DNA of 64,000 nucleotides. Origin: Pseudocercospora fijiensis CIRAD86. Taxonomy: Eukaryota > Ascomycota > Dothideomycetes > Mycosphaerellales > Mycosphaerellaceae. The position numbers and the translations under genes were made by a program. Below are positions 46,951 to 58,739 of this stretch, piece after piece. Position 1 is the first letter of the stretch, and the number at the start of each line of letters is the position of its first letter. The notes beneath the pieces are model-generated. The model ran no database searches. It was not told the origin of the DNA and saw only the letters and a list, made by a program, of their open reading frames with translations. The stretch lies in assembly GCF_000340215.1 (NCBI RefSeq), contig NW_006921540.1, forward strand, positions 3,301,402-3,365,401, in the 5' to 3' direction.

Positions 46951-47098
46951 GACTAAAGACTGTTATTTACTTTTATGCGGTCTATACAAACCTGCCTTTG
47001 CAAGCGCTAGTAGAGTGCTCCTTCCTTTTGCAACGTTATCGCTTAGGGTAGGGGGGAATAGTCGTCGCAAGCTCCTCCTAAACCCCCCGTACCTACCG

Positions 47099-47428
47099 CT
47101 TTAGTATCCTTGTCTTTTTGCTAACGTTAGCGTTCCGGACAAGTTAAACACTCGCTAGGGCTCGGTGTTAACTTGCCCTCTACTTTAGTATTATTCTTCG
47201 TCCGGCGTTAGCGTTCCGGACGGGTTAAGCACTCGCTAAGGCTCGACTAAACCGCCCTCTACTTTAGTATCCTTATCTTTTTGCTAACGTTAGCGTTCCG
47301 GATAAGTTTAACACTCGCTAAGGCTCGGTTTTACTTGCCCTCTACTTTTATATCCTTTTTCATCCGGCGTTAGCGTTCCGGACAGGTTAAGTACTCGCTA
47401 AGGCTCGACTAAACCGCCCTCTACTTTT
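47099..47428. repeat. Alternating ABAB tandem array, about 83-bp units
   Basis: Four units start with CTTTAGTAT or CTTTTATAT at 47,099, 47,183, 47,262 and 47,345. All contain GTTAGCGTTCCGGA and CTCGCTAAGGCTCG (or GGGCTCG). Units 1 and 3 share TTTTTGCTAAC and TTACTTGCCCTC. Units 2 and 4 share TCCGGCGTTAGC and GACTAAACCGCCCTC. The array therefore grew as a two-unit block. Confidence 0.8.
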
Positions 47429-48748
47429 AGCAGTTCTATATACTAGTAGGTCTAGTAGCTTAAGCCTTCCTATTATCTACTAAAAGCTGCGATACTGTTC
47501 TCTTACTAGTGGCTTTGCTTAGAGGTGCCTAAGGCATCCGTCGTTATCGTATTAATTACTTTTGCTAGCGCCGTATTACTAGAAATGCGCTTAATCGATT
47601 CAACTTAGTCGGCTTCGGAGGGGGCTAGTTTAAATGCTAGTTTAGGTGCCAGTTTAGTATACACTGTCGACACTGTCTTAATATTAATAATAGCTTCTAG
47701 ATAGGGGATTAAACACTTAACTAGTATACTATTCAAACTTCACTTCTACCTACCTTCCCCTTCTAACTAAGCTATACCTGTCTAAGCTATTACCTAGGCA
47801 GTAGCAATGAGGGTATACAATAACACTGCAATTTACGACCTTTAACTAATAATAATCGACTAAGACGAAGCGACGCCTAGCTGCAACTAGGTATAGGAGT
47901 TACAGTAATCCTTTGCGCCTAGTTATTAAGTTACGTAGGGAACCTAAGGGATTTAGGCTATTTAATAGTCTTTTCTAAGGCAGCTAGCAGCCTAATAAAC
48001 CAGTAGAGGTGACTGCCTATTGTCTAACCCTAAAGAAATCAGTTCTCCGGGACAGGTTTTCTATAGCGGCACTTCTTCGGAAGTATATAAGGTCGAAGTC
48101 TAGTAGGCATATTTACTTAGTTGATTCGTAACGTGTCTTAAAGGGTTAAAAGCTCGAGGTTTATATCGTATCCGCAAGAGTGACTCCGGGTGTTGCCCGT
48201 CTATAGTTTTTTGCCTTTTTTTTTTGCCTTAGTTATATCCTTGTATCCTTCCTCGGCTGCGTCTTTCTTACTAGTGCTATACTGCTCTTTAGCGGCGATA
48301 GTACTCGTGGAATAGACTGCCTTTTTACTAGTGCAATACTAGCTTTAAGTGTAAGTGCTAGTAGTAGTAGTAGTAGTGCCGGTGCTAGTCGAATTTCGCA
48401 TTGCAGCTACTTTATAGAAGCCGGGGCTTCGTAATATGCGGGTAGTGTTTAGATGTTATAGAAGGTCGCCGGGTATGCTATATATCGGCGCGGAAGGTCG
48501 GCGTATATATTGCATGTCGGCGCGTATATAGCATATAGTTAGCGCGTGTATATTGCTATTGTTATAGGTGTTTGCAAAGGCCTAACGTTAAAGTTACGTA
48601 GGGGGGACATTTTGATTTCTACTAATAAGAGCACCGGAATGCTTTTGTATAGGCGGTTCTTTAGATTGAACCCCGGCCGCAGGCTCTGTACGTAACAGGC
48701 GAATATATATAATGCGCGCCTTCTATATGCGGCTTTAATACACAATAG

Positions 48749-48780
48749 AAGGCAGGTCTGACTGTTATCCGCCGCTCGCC
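48749..48780 (-). repeat. Right arm of the 9.8-kb spaced inverted repeat
   Basis: Reverse complement of the arm at 39,010-39,042. The surrounding 48,539-48,840 keeps more CpA than its neighbours. Confidence 0.75.
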
Positions 48781-48849
48781 TAACATTTCTAGACCTCGTT
48801 TCCGTGCCCTTCGTCGCAAGCTCCTCGGACACTCTAACTTCGGCCTAGA

Positions 48850-50950
48850 AATATCCGGCTTCGCTCGGATAAGCGTTAAGAAGGTAATATAAAGCGTATA
48901 TAATAGTACGCGCTATTCGAGCTCGTTAATCTCGTCGTTAAGACTACTATCGGCACTAAGATAGTTATTATTCTACCTATGCTTTAACCGGAGGTTCTAG
49001 AAGAGATATACGAGCTTATTAATAGTATAGTAAGATAGGCGGTTATAGCGGAGGTTGTAAATAAAGTTATAAGCCGACTAGTTACACTTAGTAACACTAG
49101 TTGTTAGAGCTAGCGAGAGCGATAGTATATATAGTATAGATAGGTCTACTATCTCGTCTAGCTAGTAGGTTTGCTACTACTAAAGGATAGTAAGCAACTT
49201 ATAGCTATTCTACTTAATAGTATCGCCGAAGGGGCCTTCGCGTTGCTTAAGGAGTAAGAGCTAAGCTAGAAGTATCGAAACTCGGTCGTTATCGCTATAG
49301 CAATAATCGTATAGAAGCTACTCTTAAAGAGCTATTAACTCGTCGTTCTTAATCCTAATCGGTCGGCTCTTGCGTTACTAAGGGTTAGAGAGATAGGCAA
49401 TAAGCATTAGCGGATAGTATACCTTATCGAAGCGGTCTAATATAGTGTCTTAGATCTCGGCGGCTAGAGCGAGCTAATTGTCGTACGTCTTCTCTATTAG
49501 CTACTTATAGTTAGCGAAGATATAACTAAGCTTAACCTTGTCGCTCTCGAGCGCAATAGTAACCTAAAGGAAGGGCTTAAGGAAGTCGCGAAGGTAAATA
49601 GCGCTCTACTAGAAGGAAGGATTACAAAACAAGGATTTAATCTTATACTACGCCTTACGTTCTATAGGCGCCGCTCTATAAGCGAGGACCTTCTCGTCGC
49701 TAAAGGCAATACGCTAACAGACCGGCATATTATAGATAAGTCCGTTAACTATATTAAACTTGCCTTGCTAGCGAGTCTTACCTAGCAGCTTCTAGCTTAC
49801 GAATTCGAGTCTAGAGACTTCTACGAGTTTAACGAGCTGCTAAGTAAAGTTTCCGTAGTCTTTAGCGTATTTAACGTATATAAGGACATCGCCGTATATC
49901 TCTCGAATAGCTACTAGCGCGTACTTGCTAGTTGTAAGGCGATTAATAAGGAGGTGTATATAGTAAGAACCGTAGCCGAGATTAATTAAATACGGGTAAT
50001 AGTTTCGCAACTGCCCGATTTGTATTAGCTCTAGCTAGATTAGGCCTAGCGGCTAGGCAGAAGGCTTCTAGAAGCCCGATAAGAGCTAATAGAAGGCGGC
50101 CCTTGCCGTTCCCGCTACGCTAAGCTAGGCTAATCTAAAGATTAGTAACTACTTACTAAATTTCTTATACTAACTATATTCGAAGTATTGTTAGTTGTTA
50201 CCCTAACAACGTTCTTAATACTAATATCGTCGAGCACTCGCATTATAGCGTCCGCTAGGTTCTTAGAAGTGTGTCGATTATCCTTAAAATCCTCGGATTT
50301 AACGAAAGCGGCGCCTTTCGAAGTAATAGTAAGATAGTTAATAATCGACTCGCCGCGAGGATTAGTCTAGCCGTTAGTTACTAATATAATACGACCGCCT
50401 CTCCTTAGCTAATCCTCGATCTTAGCCTTAAGGGTTTCGTACTTAGTATCGAGCAGGTCGCCTATTATTTCCTTCCGACTTAGTAGTATAAAAGTAGGAG
50501 CTAGTATCCGTATAAATTCTCGGAAAGCAGGGTAGTTAGTTATAGAGAGGGATAAACTAGCTAAATACACCTACTTAGCGTACGCCTTAATAGCAACTCG
50601 ATAGTAAGCCGCTAACATCTACTAGATACCTAGTCCTTATATTGCTTAGATATGCAATAGACGAGGAGTTGCTATATAAGGAGGCTCGCTATTAAGACGA
50701 TAAGGCTAGAAGGCCTTTATTAATCGTTAAGGCAACTTCTTATATACTCGAAGGTGCTTTTTAACTCGCCGCTTCTTATTCGAGACCTATTAACTATTAC
50801 AATGCTTACAAGTAACAATAGGGTGCCTCTAACTAAGAGTATTATACTTACGATTGACCTCTAGCTAATAAGCCGCTTCCTTAACCCTCCGCTTTAACCG
50901 CCTCGCTCTCGTCTTCTTCGATAGACTTCTAATAGAGCTGCTACCTTAAG
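48850..50950 (-). mobile_element. hAT-type transposase relic A
   Basis: On the minus strand the conserved hAT order is visible through stops. At about 50,300-50,390 the reading is N-G-stop-T-N-P-R-G-E-S-I-I-N-Y-L, the hAT D-G-W-S-N-x-R-G-E-S motif. At 49,390-49,460 it is D-R-F-D-K-V-Y-Y-P-L-M-L-I-A-Y-L. At 48,990-49,080 is the C-terminal dimerisation stretch S-A-Y-N-F-I-Y-N-L-R-Y-N-R-L-S. Missing Trp and Gln codons are TAG/TAA, as expected from RIP. Terminal repeats were not identified. Confidence 0.75.
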
Positions 50951-51639
50951 TCGAATTAGCTATTATAGAAGACAATAGTTAGATAATTAGGCAATAACTA
51001 AAGAGCTAGAATAGCGAGAATAGTAATAACTAAAGAGCTACAATCTATAGAAGAATAGGTCTATATTAATAGCTTCTATACGCCGAGAAACTAGCTTCCC
51101 TTACCGCTATAATTATCCTAATACCGGCGGTGTCCTTGTCTACTAATTTCTTCTACAATCTACACTTAAATATAGTCGTTCTATATACTAGAAGTATCCT
51201 TAGACCGCCTATTAATTAGGTGCGTCGTTTACTAATCGCTAAGGGTTAGAAATTGCTAGATACTAAGGGAACCTCTTCGAATACTTACTAACCTCCGAGC
51301 ACACTATATATTCGAGAGAGCCTAGTTAACTGTACCGGAATAGGCATAGCGCTAGCTAAGAAGTAATGTCTATAGTAGAATCTCGAACACCCGTAGTAAA
51401 TACGTAGATCCGTAAGTTTAATTAGTTTTGTAGCTCGTAGATAGACATCGCTATCTAAGCAATAAAGATAGAGGCGGCATAGCGGCAACGACAATGTCAA
51501 AAATAGGCATTAAAAGGCCTAGTATAAGGTAGGATGTGTTCGGTAGGCTAACCCTAAAGCAGGTTCGCAAAAATACGTATCGACTACTAGGTTTTACGTT
51601 TTACTATAGAATGCTAAGACCTCTCGAAGAGCCGTATAC

Positions 51640-52765
51640 CGCATTTTAAACCTACCTCTTTGTAGACCGTATTGCCTTATTTTTAATAGTATAGCGACCG
51701 TTAAGGTATTGTTTTAATCGTCTATAGGTCGTAAGAAGAAGGCGCCGCCCGAAAAGAAGCTAGAGGTACGTACTAGGATTAGTACGAAGATGCCGCCGGA
51801 GACCGTAAAGAAGGTAGAGTTGTTATTCGAAGATAGCAAGTCGATTGACGATATAATACTAGCAACTAGTATTGCGAGGTCGACTCTATACAAATAGCGC
51901 GTTAATTATAATCTCTTCTAGTAGGCCTATTGTCTACTACGCCTACCGCTAGGTCGTAAGCATATGCTTACTAAAGAAATACGAGACTAGCTCGAAGAAT
52001 ATCTCTCTTATTAACTAGAGGCATATCTCGAAGAGATATATCTCGCTCTCTACGACGAGTTTAATATTTAGTTATACCCTTCGAACGTTTACTACTACCT
52101 AGTCGATATAATAAAGTAGACTTAGAAAGCATCGCGGAAGATAGTAAAGGAGCGCAATCTATTAGTAAGAGCCGTTTAGAGTAAGAAGTATAAGAGGTAG
52201 CCTATTCGGAAGTTAGTGTTTATCGACGAGACAGCGACAAACTAGAAGACGGCTTACCGCAAGTATAGTTAGTCTCTAGAAGGCGTAGATTATATAGATT
52301 ATTAGTACGCATAACGAGAAGAACGCACTTTAGTCTTACCGGCGTTAACGATTAATAGATACCTGCCCTATACTCTCTATATCTAAGGCTCTATAGATTA
52401 AGTTACCTTTAACGACTAGCTCGAGAATAAAGTACTACCGCTTGTTGCTAGACAGGAGATAATCTTTATAATAGACAACGCCTTAATCTACTATAGTGTT
52501 AACGTAGAAGAGATAATTACTCGCGCTAGATACACGCTCGAATATCTACCTCCTTACTTACTAGATCTTAACCTAATTAAGCAAACCTTTAATATACTAA
52601 AGATATAGATAAAGAAGAATAAGGATTTAATTAATAACTTCGACTGCTTTATAGACTTCCTTATATAGGCGCTAGAATACGTAGTAGGAATAGACGTACG
52701 AGGGTTGTTTAGGTATGCTAGATATAACGTTAATAGCGGAGAGGAAGAAGCTAAGGATTAATTAC
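51640..52765 (+). mobile_element. Tc1/mariner-type transposase relic, copy B
   Basis: Same family and strand as the relic at the left edge of the window. Visible are L-V-F-I-D-E-T-A-T-N (first Asp, about 52,210), I-I-F-I-I-D-N-A-L-I-Y-Y-S (second Asp, about 52,462), and L-D-L-N-L-I-K-Q-T-F-N-I-L-K near 52,565. There the expected catalytic Glu is Lys, a G-to-A change in TpG context. The frame ends at a natural stop at about 52,760. DNA identity with copy A is moderate, so these are diverged family members. Confidence 0.8.
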
Positions 52766-53099
52766 TTCGCAACTTCGACTCGCTTTACATTTAGCTATAA
52801 CTATATAACAAATATATAATATTATATATAGGATCTCGAGATTATATGTATACGAAGCTCCGCTATTAATTTTATATACATTACTATAGTGTTGCGTATA
52901 TAGTAAAATGTATAAGGTGTTAGTAGGTATTGCTAAGCTTTATATGTTTCCTCCGCCGAGAGCTCCGAGAGCTTTGCGAAGTATAGCCGGAGAGGCGCTT
53001 CGTAGCGATAGTAATAATACAGACATATATAGCGGAGCAGATAATAAGCTAGTTGCATTCTGAATTACTAGCGAACGTCTAATAAATCTGAACTAATAA

Positions 53100-53500
53100 G
53101 AACGGCCGTTGCTCCGTCGTAAATGTCGTTATTATTACTACTACTTTCGAGTTCCCTCTGCCCTCTTAAACAACTTCTCCTTCTAAAAGCGCTTTAAACA
53201 CTTAAGCAGGCGACTATAATAGCCTTTAAAGAAGCCTAATTTATCCTTCTAATACTTCTTATCGACTCGTGCTATGCGATTACAGTCCTATTTCTTAGTA
53301 AGGAAGTGTAACTCTATCTTTAAGAAGTCGTCCTTCTCTTCCGGATTAGACTATTCGTATTGCTTACTAGCCTACTAAAAGAACTGTCTTATAAGGCTCA
53401 AGATAGGCGTACTAATTTGCTTAGTAATACGCAGTAGAATAGGCGACTCTTACTATACTTGTTATAGCTCTAATTAAGGTTGTTACTAAGCCTAGACCCC
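53100..53500 (-). pseudogene. Truncated second copy of the Tc1 companion ORF
   Basis: Homologous to 1,490-1,800 over about 350 bp. Shared blocks include CTTCTAAAAGCGCTTTAA and GCCTTTAAAGAAGCCTAA. The minus-strand translation keeps the pattern K-I-E-x-x-F and D-K-K-Y...L-G-F-F-K-G-Y-Y-S-R-L-L-K. The more N-terminal part seen in copy A is missing here. Distance and orientation relative to the Tc1 transposase match copy A (about 340 bp downstream, opposite strand). Confidence 0.6.
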
Positions 53501-53669
53501 GTAGTAGTTCGGGTTGGTTTGGTTTAGTTTGCTAAGCCGAAACTCTAGTTTGGTTTAGGTTGGTTTGCTAAGCAACTATATAAGTAGCTAGTTCGAACCA
53601 TATAATTTATCGGTTTTTAAGAAGTGTACGAATGTATACGTAGCTTTAAGCAAGCCCTTTGTAAGACTC

Positions 53670-53700
53670 AGTAGTGTAGCCGGCAGCGTAGCCGGCATTT
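53670..53700. repeat. GTAGCCGGCAGC repeat cluster 1
   Basis: GTAGCCGGCAGCGTAGCCGGC, followed by a T-run and CCTTAGTACT. The same arrangement occurs at 54,512-54,590. Confidence 0.75.
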
Positions 53701-53921
53701 TTAGTCCTTAGTACTTATAGAATTTTCGAATCCTACTTAGGCTACGTAGTTGTATAAAGGTACTTATATAACCTCAAATCTATAGACAATCAGCTAAGGG
53801 CACTAACCAATCAAAAGTATATATATACATATAAGGCATTATAGTTCAGTTCGGAAACTATACTCCTTAGGTATAAATTTCATCCTTTCGTTTACGGTTC
53901 AATTCCCTAACTGCTTAGTAG

Positions 53922-54420
53922 AATGTCTTTATCTAGATCTAGGTAGAACTTATCGATTTCCCTAGAAGTCCTCCTCCTTAAGAAGTTTATATACTTTCCT
54001 ACCGAACTATTCGACAACATTAAGTACTAGGATAGCTCCTCCCTCGGTATCGGTACAGTATATAAAAGAGCTATAAGGCAGCTCTATAGAACGTTCTACC
54101 AGTTACTCGCTATACTAAGGCCGAATGCTAGTTCGTTCCTTAGAACTCTTAGTTATTTAGGAGATATAAAGGGTAGGGCAGGTAGTAACTTCGTATTGTA
54201 TAAGAAGGTAGAGGCTGCTATAGAAGAGGCCTTCAACCTATAGAAGATAGTAAAAGATATAGAGGCAGCTATAGGTCTAGGTACCTAGTTGAATTTCTAG
54301 TAGGTAGAGTATAAGGATATTTAGAGGGAGTATTAGGTAGAGTTGCGAAGGCAGGTATATAATATACTCTAGAAAACAGGGATAGTGCCTATAACTATAA
54401 CTATTAGGCTCTTCAACCTT
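53922..54420 (+). pseudogene. RIP-degraded ORF of unknown family
   Basis: An ATG at 53,922 opens a frame that reads protein-like through TAG/TAA stops (e.g. L-L-L-K-K-F-I-Y-F-P-T-E-L-F, N-A-S-S-F-L-R-T-L-S-Y-L-G-D-I-K). About 110 bp upstream a CCAAT motif and a TATATATATA stretch are intact in less-RIPped DNA. I do not recognise the protein. Confidence 0.4.
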
Positions 54421-54511
54421 CCTTATTTTTCCCTGTTTTCTTTTTATAAAAATCTAAACTAATACAAATCAACCGGAATGTCTATCTTCTTTTAGTTCTT
54501 TAAAAAACCTA

Positions 54512-54561
54512 GTAGCGTAGCTAGCAGCGTAGCCGGTAGCGTAGCCGGCAGCGTAGCCGGC
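54512..54561. repeat. GTAGCCGGCAGC repeat cluster 2
   Basis: About four 12-bp units (GTAGCCGGCAGC with single-base variants), followed by CTTTTTACTCCTTAGTACT. In inverted orientation to the cluster at 55,136-55,180. Confidence 0.8.
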
Positions 54562-54649
54562 CTTTTTACTCCTTAGTACTAACGGGATTTTAGGAGACTT
54601 CTATTCCGTACGGCTAATAAAGTATACTATACTATATACATATGCTTAG

Positions 54650-55130
54650 AGAGTATTTAGAGCGCGGTATGTAGCGCCGTATAACAGCGGCTTATTTCGT
54701 ATATAGAAAAGCTTATAGACGACACTACGAACATCCTTCCTACTAGTATATCTATCCTATCTAGCACTATCTCGAATGTAGACATTCTAGCCTTTTAGGA
54801 TCTAATCGAGTACTTTAAAATCCTTGTCTATAATCGTTATACGCTTCGCGTAGATAGCTATAAGGTTGACCGCTAAAATAGTATTAGTATAGTCCGAAAA
54901 GAGGTAGAAGAGAAATATATATTCGAAGATACGAACTAGGTAGGCTTCTATAGCCTCTTAAAGGGCGCCTATCGCGGAGGCTTAGAAGCGAAGGTCTATT
55001 CTATAATCCTAGGCAATTTCGCGAATAAGTCGTTAGAAAGGAGTTTTGCGGATTAGGAGCTTAGAACTCTTCTAATACTGCCGAATCTTACGGAGGGCTA
55101 CGGCTAAAGAAGGATTAGTAAAAAGATAGT
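54650..55130 (+). pseudogene. Degraded ORF, copy 1 of a pair
   Basis: The plus-strand translation reads through stops with Y-F-K-I-L-V-Y-N-R-Y-T-L-R-V-D-S, S-L-L-K-G-A-Y-R-G-G and F-A-N-K-S-L-E-R-S-F. It is paralogous to 58,740-59,060. Flanked by inverted GCCGGC repeats, so probably the cargo of a small inverted-repeat element. Family not recognised. Confidence 0.5.
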
Positions 55131-55135
55131 AAGAA

Positions 55136-55180
55136 TGCCGGCTACGCTGCCGGCTACGCTACCGGCTACGCTGCCGGCTA
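55136..55180. repeat. GCCGGCTACGCT repeat cluster 3 (inverted)
   Basis: Four units of GCCGGCTACGCT in the opposite orientation to clusters 1 and 2. With cluster 2 it brackets about 570 bp of degraded ORF. Confidence 0.8.
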
Positions 55181-55987
55181 TAAATAGGACTTACTTCCTA
55201 AGCGCTATCGACGCTTCGTACGATTGCTACTAGTAGTAGAAGCGCTAGTTATCGTCTTGCGTAGAGCCTTGCCCGCCGTTGTCTTACGCGGAGCCTTACT
55301 CGCGACGCCCTTTCTAGCACCGGAGCTAGCGGTAGTAGTAGTAGCTATCTTGCGTTAATGTACTATACTCGTTCCTTTATTTCCGATCTTGTTACGACCC
55401 GTAGAAGCAGTAGGTCCCTTCTTACGAGGCGTCGTAACTTAGTTAAGTAGATTCGCTATTATAAAAGTCGTCGAATTAAGGAAAAAAGTGCGTTACGAAG
55501 GTATACGAAGGCGCGCGCGGAGCGAGGGTATTACGGAGGTAGTAGATATAGAGCGTAGAGATATAGGTATCGATACGAAGGTTGAATATAGCGAGAGAGG
55601 TAGTATCGCGGTATCGCTAGGCAACAGAGTAAGCTTCGCGCAAGCCTATATTATAGTAACGTTAGAGCAAGGAAAGAAGGTAGGCACGGCTAAAAAAGGT
55701 AGGTACGGCAGACTTTGAAATATAGCCGGCATATATAGCCGGTATAGTAATAGGCGAAAGCCTCCTTTTAATAAATAGCCGGCGTAATAATAGTATCCTA
55801 CTATAGTATAGACATTCTTTAGTAATGCCTTTACTAGCTATAGTAATCTTATAAGTAACCTAGGCCTATTGCTAGTAAATATAAGAAATATTAGGTAGGC
55901 TATACTAAACAAGCTAGTTATTTAGCAGAAAAAGGCCTACTACCGTCTCTATATACCGGCTACGGGTGCCGACTATCGCTCTAAATT

Positions 55988-56709
55988 CAACTCCGCCCTA
56001 TCTCGGAGGCTAAGGTACCGAGCGGAAACCCTATAGCTTATATTCACTCGGTTATCGCGGAGCGCTTATAGGTAAGGTATTAGAAAAGAGTATAAAAAGT
56101 ACGAGAAGAGTATCCTAGGATATAGGTCGTAAGTAAATAAGAGTAGCACGCCTAGTTATTTATATAGTACGTTACTCTATACGACTAAGAGCCTATATTA
56201 TCTTGTACTTCGCTTATAAGACCTCGACTCTACTAGTATACTATCGATCTCCTCCTCGGTCGCTAATACGCTGTCTTAATTCTTCTTCGAGTTGCCGGAC
56301 TTAGTACGTATCTGTAGCTATATAATAGCGCTACGTATTATAGAGAATCAACTCCGCCGTATCTCGAAGGCTAAGGTACCGAGCGGAAACCCGATAGCTT
56401 ATATTTACTCGGTTGTCGCGGAGCGCTTATAGGTAAGGTATTAGAAAAGAGTATAAAAAGTACGAGAAGAGCATCCTAGGATATAGGTCGTAAGTGAATA
56501 AGAGTAGTACGCCTAGTTATTTATATAGTACGTTACTCTATACGACTAAGAGCCTATATTATCTTATGCTTCGCTTATAAGACCTCGACTCTACTAGTAT
56601 ACTATCGATCTCCTCCTCGGTCGCTAATACGCTATCTCAATTCTTCTTCGAGTTACCGGATTTAGTACGCATCTATAGCTATATAATAGCGCTACGTATT
56701 ATAGAGAAT
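55988..56709. repeat. 361-bp tandem duplication
   Basis: Copy 1 is 55,988-56,348 and copy 2 is 56,349-56,709; both start CAACTCCGCC. They are nearly identical. Most differences are C/T in CpA or G/A in TpG context (e.g. TTCACTCGG/TTTACTCGG, GAGTATCC/GAGCATCC, AAGTAAATAAG/AAGTGAATAAG), with either copy holding the mutated state. No gene recognised in the unit. Confidence 0.9.
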
Positions 56710-56999
56710 TTCTCGTTAAAGTTTCTCTCTCGTAGGCTTGCTATCTGCCTCGTAGTATAGAGGATTAAAGTGCTAATACTAAAGAATCTCCTTATAGTTA
56801 GGATGCTAGGGCTCCTTAGGACCTTTATATTTTAGGTCTAAATAGAGACGTATTATAAACGTTCTATCGCCCTTTCGCTTACTACCCGCTAGGTCGCGAT
56901 ATACGAAGAAACTAATCTGAATATAGCTCGTCTCTATAATAGCCGGGTGAATATAGAGCGCTAGGTTTCTTGCGAGCGAAGCTCGCCTTACAATAGCAA

Positions 57000-57115
57000 C
57001 GTAGGTACCAATCCAGTTGCTAGAATGCGCACTCAGCCACACGTGACGCCAAGCCGACCCCGGATTTCAGAATCCTGTATACCTAATTGGTCAATTTCTA
57101 CAAGTGGAGACTTTC
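57000..57115. other. Un-RIPped unique island
   Basis: About 115 bp with normal CpA/TpG content (CTCAGCCACACGTGACGCC...) between RIPped stretches. A 78-codon minus-strand frame starts here (57,042-56,806) and runs into RIPped DNA. It may be original unique DNA between two insertions. Confidence 0.55.
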
Positions 57116-57217
57116 GGAGCTAGCGCCGGTATCTCCGAACAAGCGCCGACTTCCCGAACAAGCGCCGACTTCCCGAACAACCGCTAGTAAAGCCTTTTGC
57201 CTTCCTTCTAATACTTC

Positions 57218-57275
57218 AAATATATAGTAAAATATATAGTAAAATATATAGTAAAATATATAGTAAAATATACAA
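57218..57275. repeat. AT-rich short tandem repeat
   Basis: Four to five units of TATATAGTAAAATA in a row, followed by (ATTAATAAGAAA) doublets. Confidence 0.8.
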
Positions 57276-57585
57276 ACAATTAATAAGAAAATTAATAAGA
57301 AAATTAACTAAAACATTAATAAAAGAATTTATAAAACAACTTTTAATAAAAGAACCTATAGCAAAATTAATTTTAATTATAGAAAACATACGATTTAAAT
57401 TTATAAAATTACCGAAAAATATTAAAGGAACGAGAGCGAGAATAAGAGCGAGGAACCCTAAAATTCGCGGCTCCGCTATACTAGGTATATATAAAATTTA
57501 AAAACTCGCGGGCGCTACCGCTATTACTACGTAAGTAGAAGGAGCAGAAGTACTTACGTACGGGTACTATCCTGGTTAGTAAAAC

Positions 57586-57930
57586 AATTAACAAAACAAC
57601 AAACAAAACAACTAATAAAACAACTAATAAAACAACTAATAAAACAACTAATAAAACAACTAATAAAACAATTAATAGAACAATTAACAAAACAATTAAT
57701 AAAACAATTAACAAAACAATTAACAAAACAATTAATAAACCAATTAATAAAACGATAAATAAAACAATTAACAAAACAATTAACAAAACAATTAACAAAA
57801 CAATTAATAAAACAATGAATAAAACAATAGTAGAACAATTAGTAAGGCAATTAATTAAATAATTAATTAAACAATTAGTAAAGCAATTAGTTAAACAATT
57901 AGTTAAACAATTAATAAAATAAATTATATT
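57586..57930. repeat. 12-bp minisatellite rich in CpA
   Basis: About 29 units of ACAATTAACAAA / ACAATTAATAAA / ACAACTAATAAA. The minus strand stays open in two frames only because of the period. Unlike all neighbours it is full of CA dinucleotides. Confidence 0.85.
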
Positions 57931-58440
57931 CTAGTAAATAAATAACTTATAATAAAGTTAAAAAGAAGGTAAATAATAAACTAGAGAAGAAACTAAATAA
58001 TAAAGCAAATAATAGATTAAATAAAAAACTAGAGAAAAAAGTAAATAATAAACTAAATAATAAGCTAATTAATAGACTAAATAATAAGCTAGTACTAAAC
58101 TAAGTAGTAAGATAGAAAACAAGTAATAAATAAGGATATAAATAAGAGGACTTAGACGTATTAGAAAAAAGAAAACATATAATAAAAATAAATAAGAAAA
58201 TATAAAATAGGTAAGTAAAACAAGTAAGATACTAAATAGAAAAACTGTAAAACATTAAAGAAAAAAATTAAAAATAGTTTTTTTAATAATATAAAAAGTA
58301 GTAATAGATATAAAAAATTAGAGAAAACTAGAATAAAAGTAAGTAATATATATAAAGTTAAAAATAATAAAGTAGTATCTAAAATACTAGAAACGAAAAA
58401 TAGTAATACAAAAATATAAAAATACTTATTCCTAAGAAAC
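57931..58440. repeat. Low-complexity A-rich tract
   Basis: A-rich DNA with degenerate AATAAACTAGA/AATAATAAACTA-type units, including short directly repeated AAATAATAAGCTA pieces. No coding potential. Confidence 0.6.
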
Positions 58441-58636
58441 TATTCTAATAGAACTAAATCGTATAATAATAGTAATAGCTTTAAGGTCTAGCTTCGAGGT
58501 CTAAAGAACCGAATTAGCTTAGTATATATAAGGCGAAAGCTTCGCTCGCACTCCTCTAGGCACGCGCTAGCCGCCTAGGAGCACATTTTACTTCGTACCT
58601 TAGATTTAAGGACGGCGCGGAGATAAAATTAGAAAT

Positions 58637-58661
58637 GTAGCCGGCACCTATAGCCGGCAAA
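58637..58661 (+). repeat. Left arm of GCCGGC-type inverted repeat
   Basis: Begins GTAGCCGGCACCTATAGCC and matches the reverse complement of 61,048-61,072 in 23 of 25 positions. Confidence 0.75.
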
Positions 58662-58739
58662 ACGATGCGAAAATAGGCCTCCTCCTAGGTTAATCTAACG
58701 ACTAAATACAATTTCCAACTAATCCGCTGTAAACCGACG

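Noticed and set aside
57481..57838. Hydrophobic minus-strand ORFs of Leu/Val or Cys/Phe repeats that look like membrane proteins
   Set aside because: Artefact of the 12-bp minisatellite, which is open in two frames at once.
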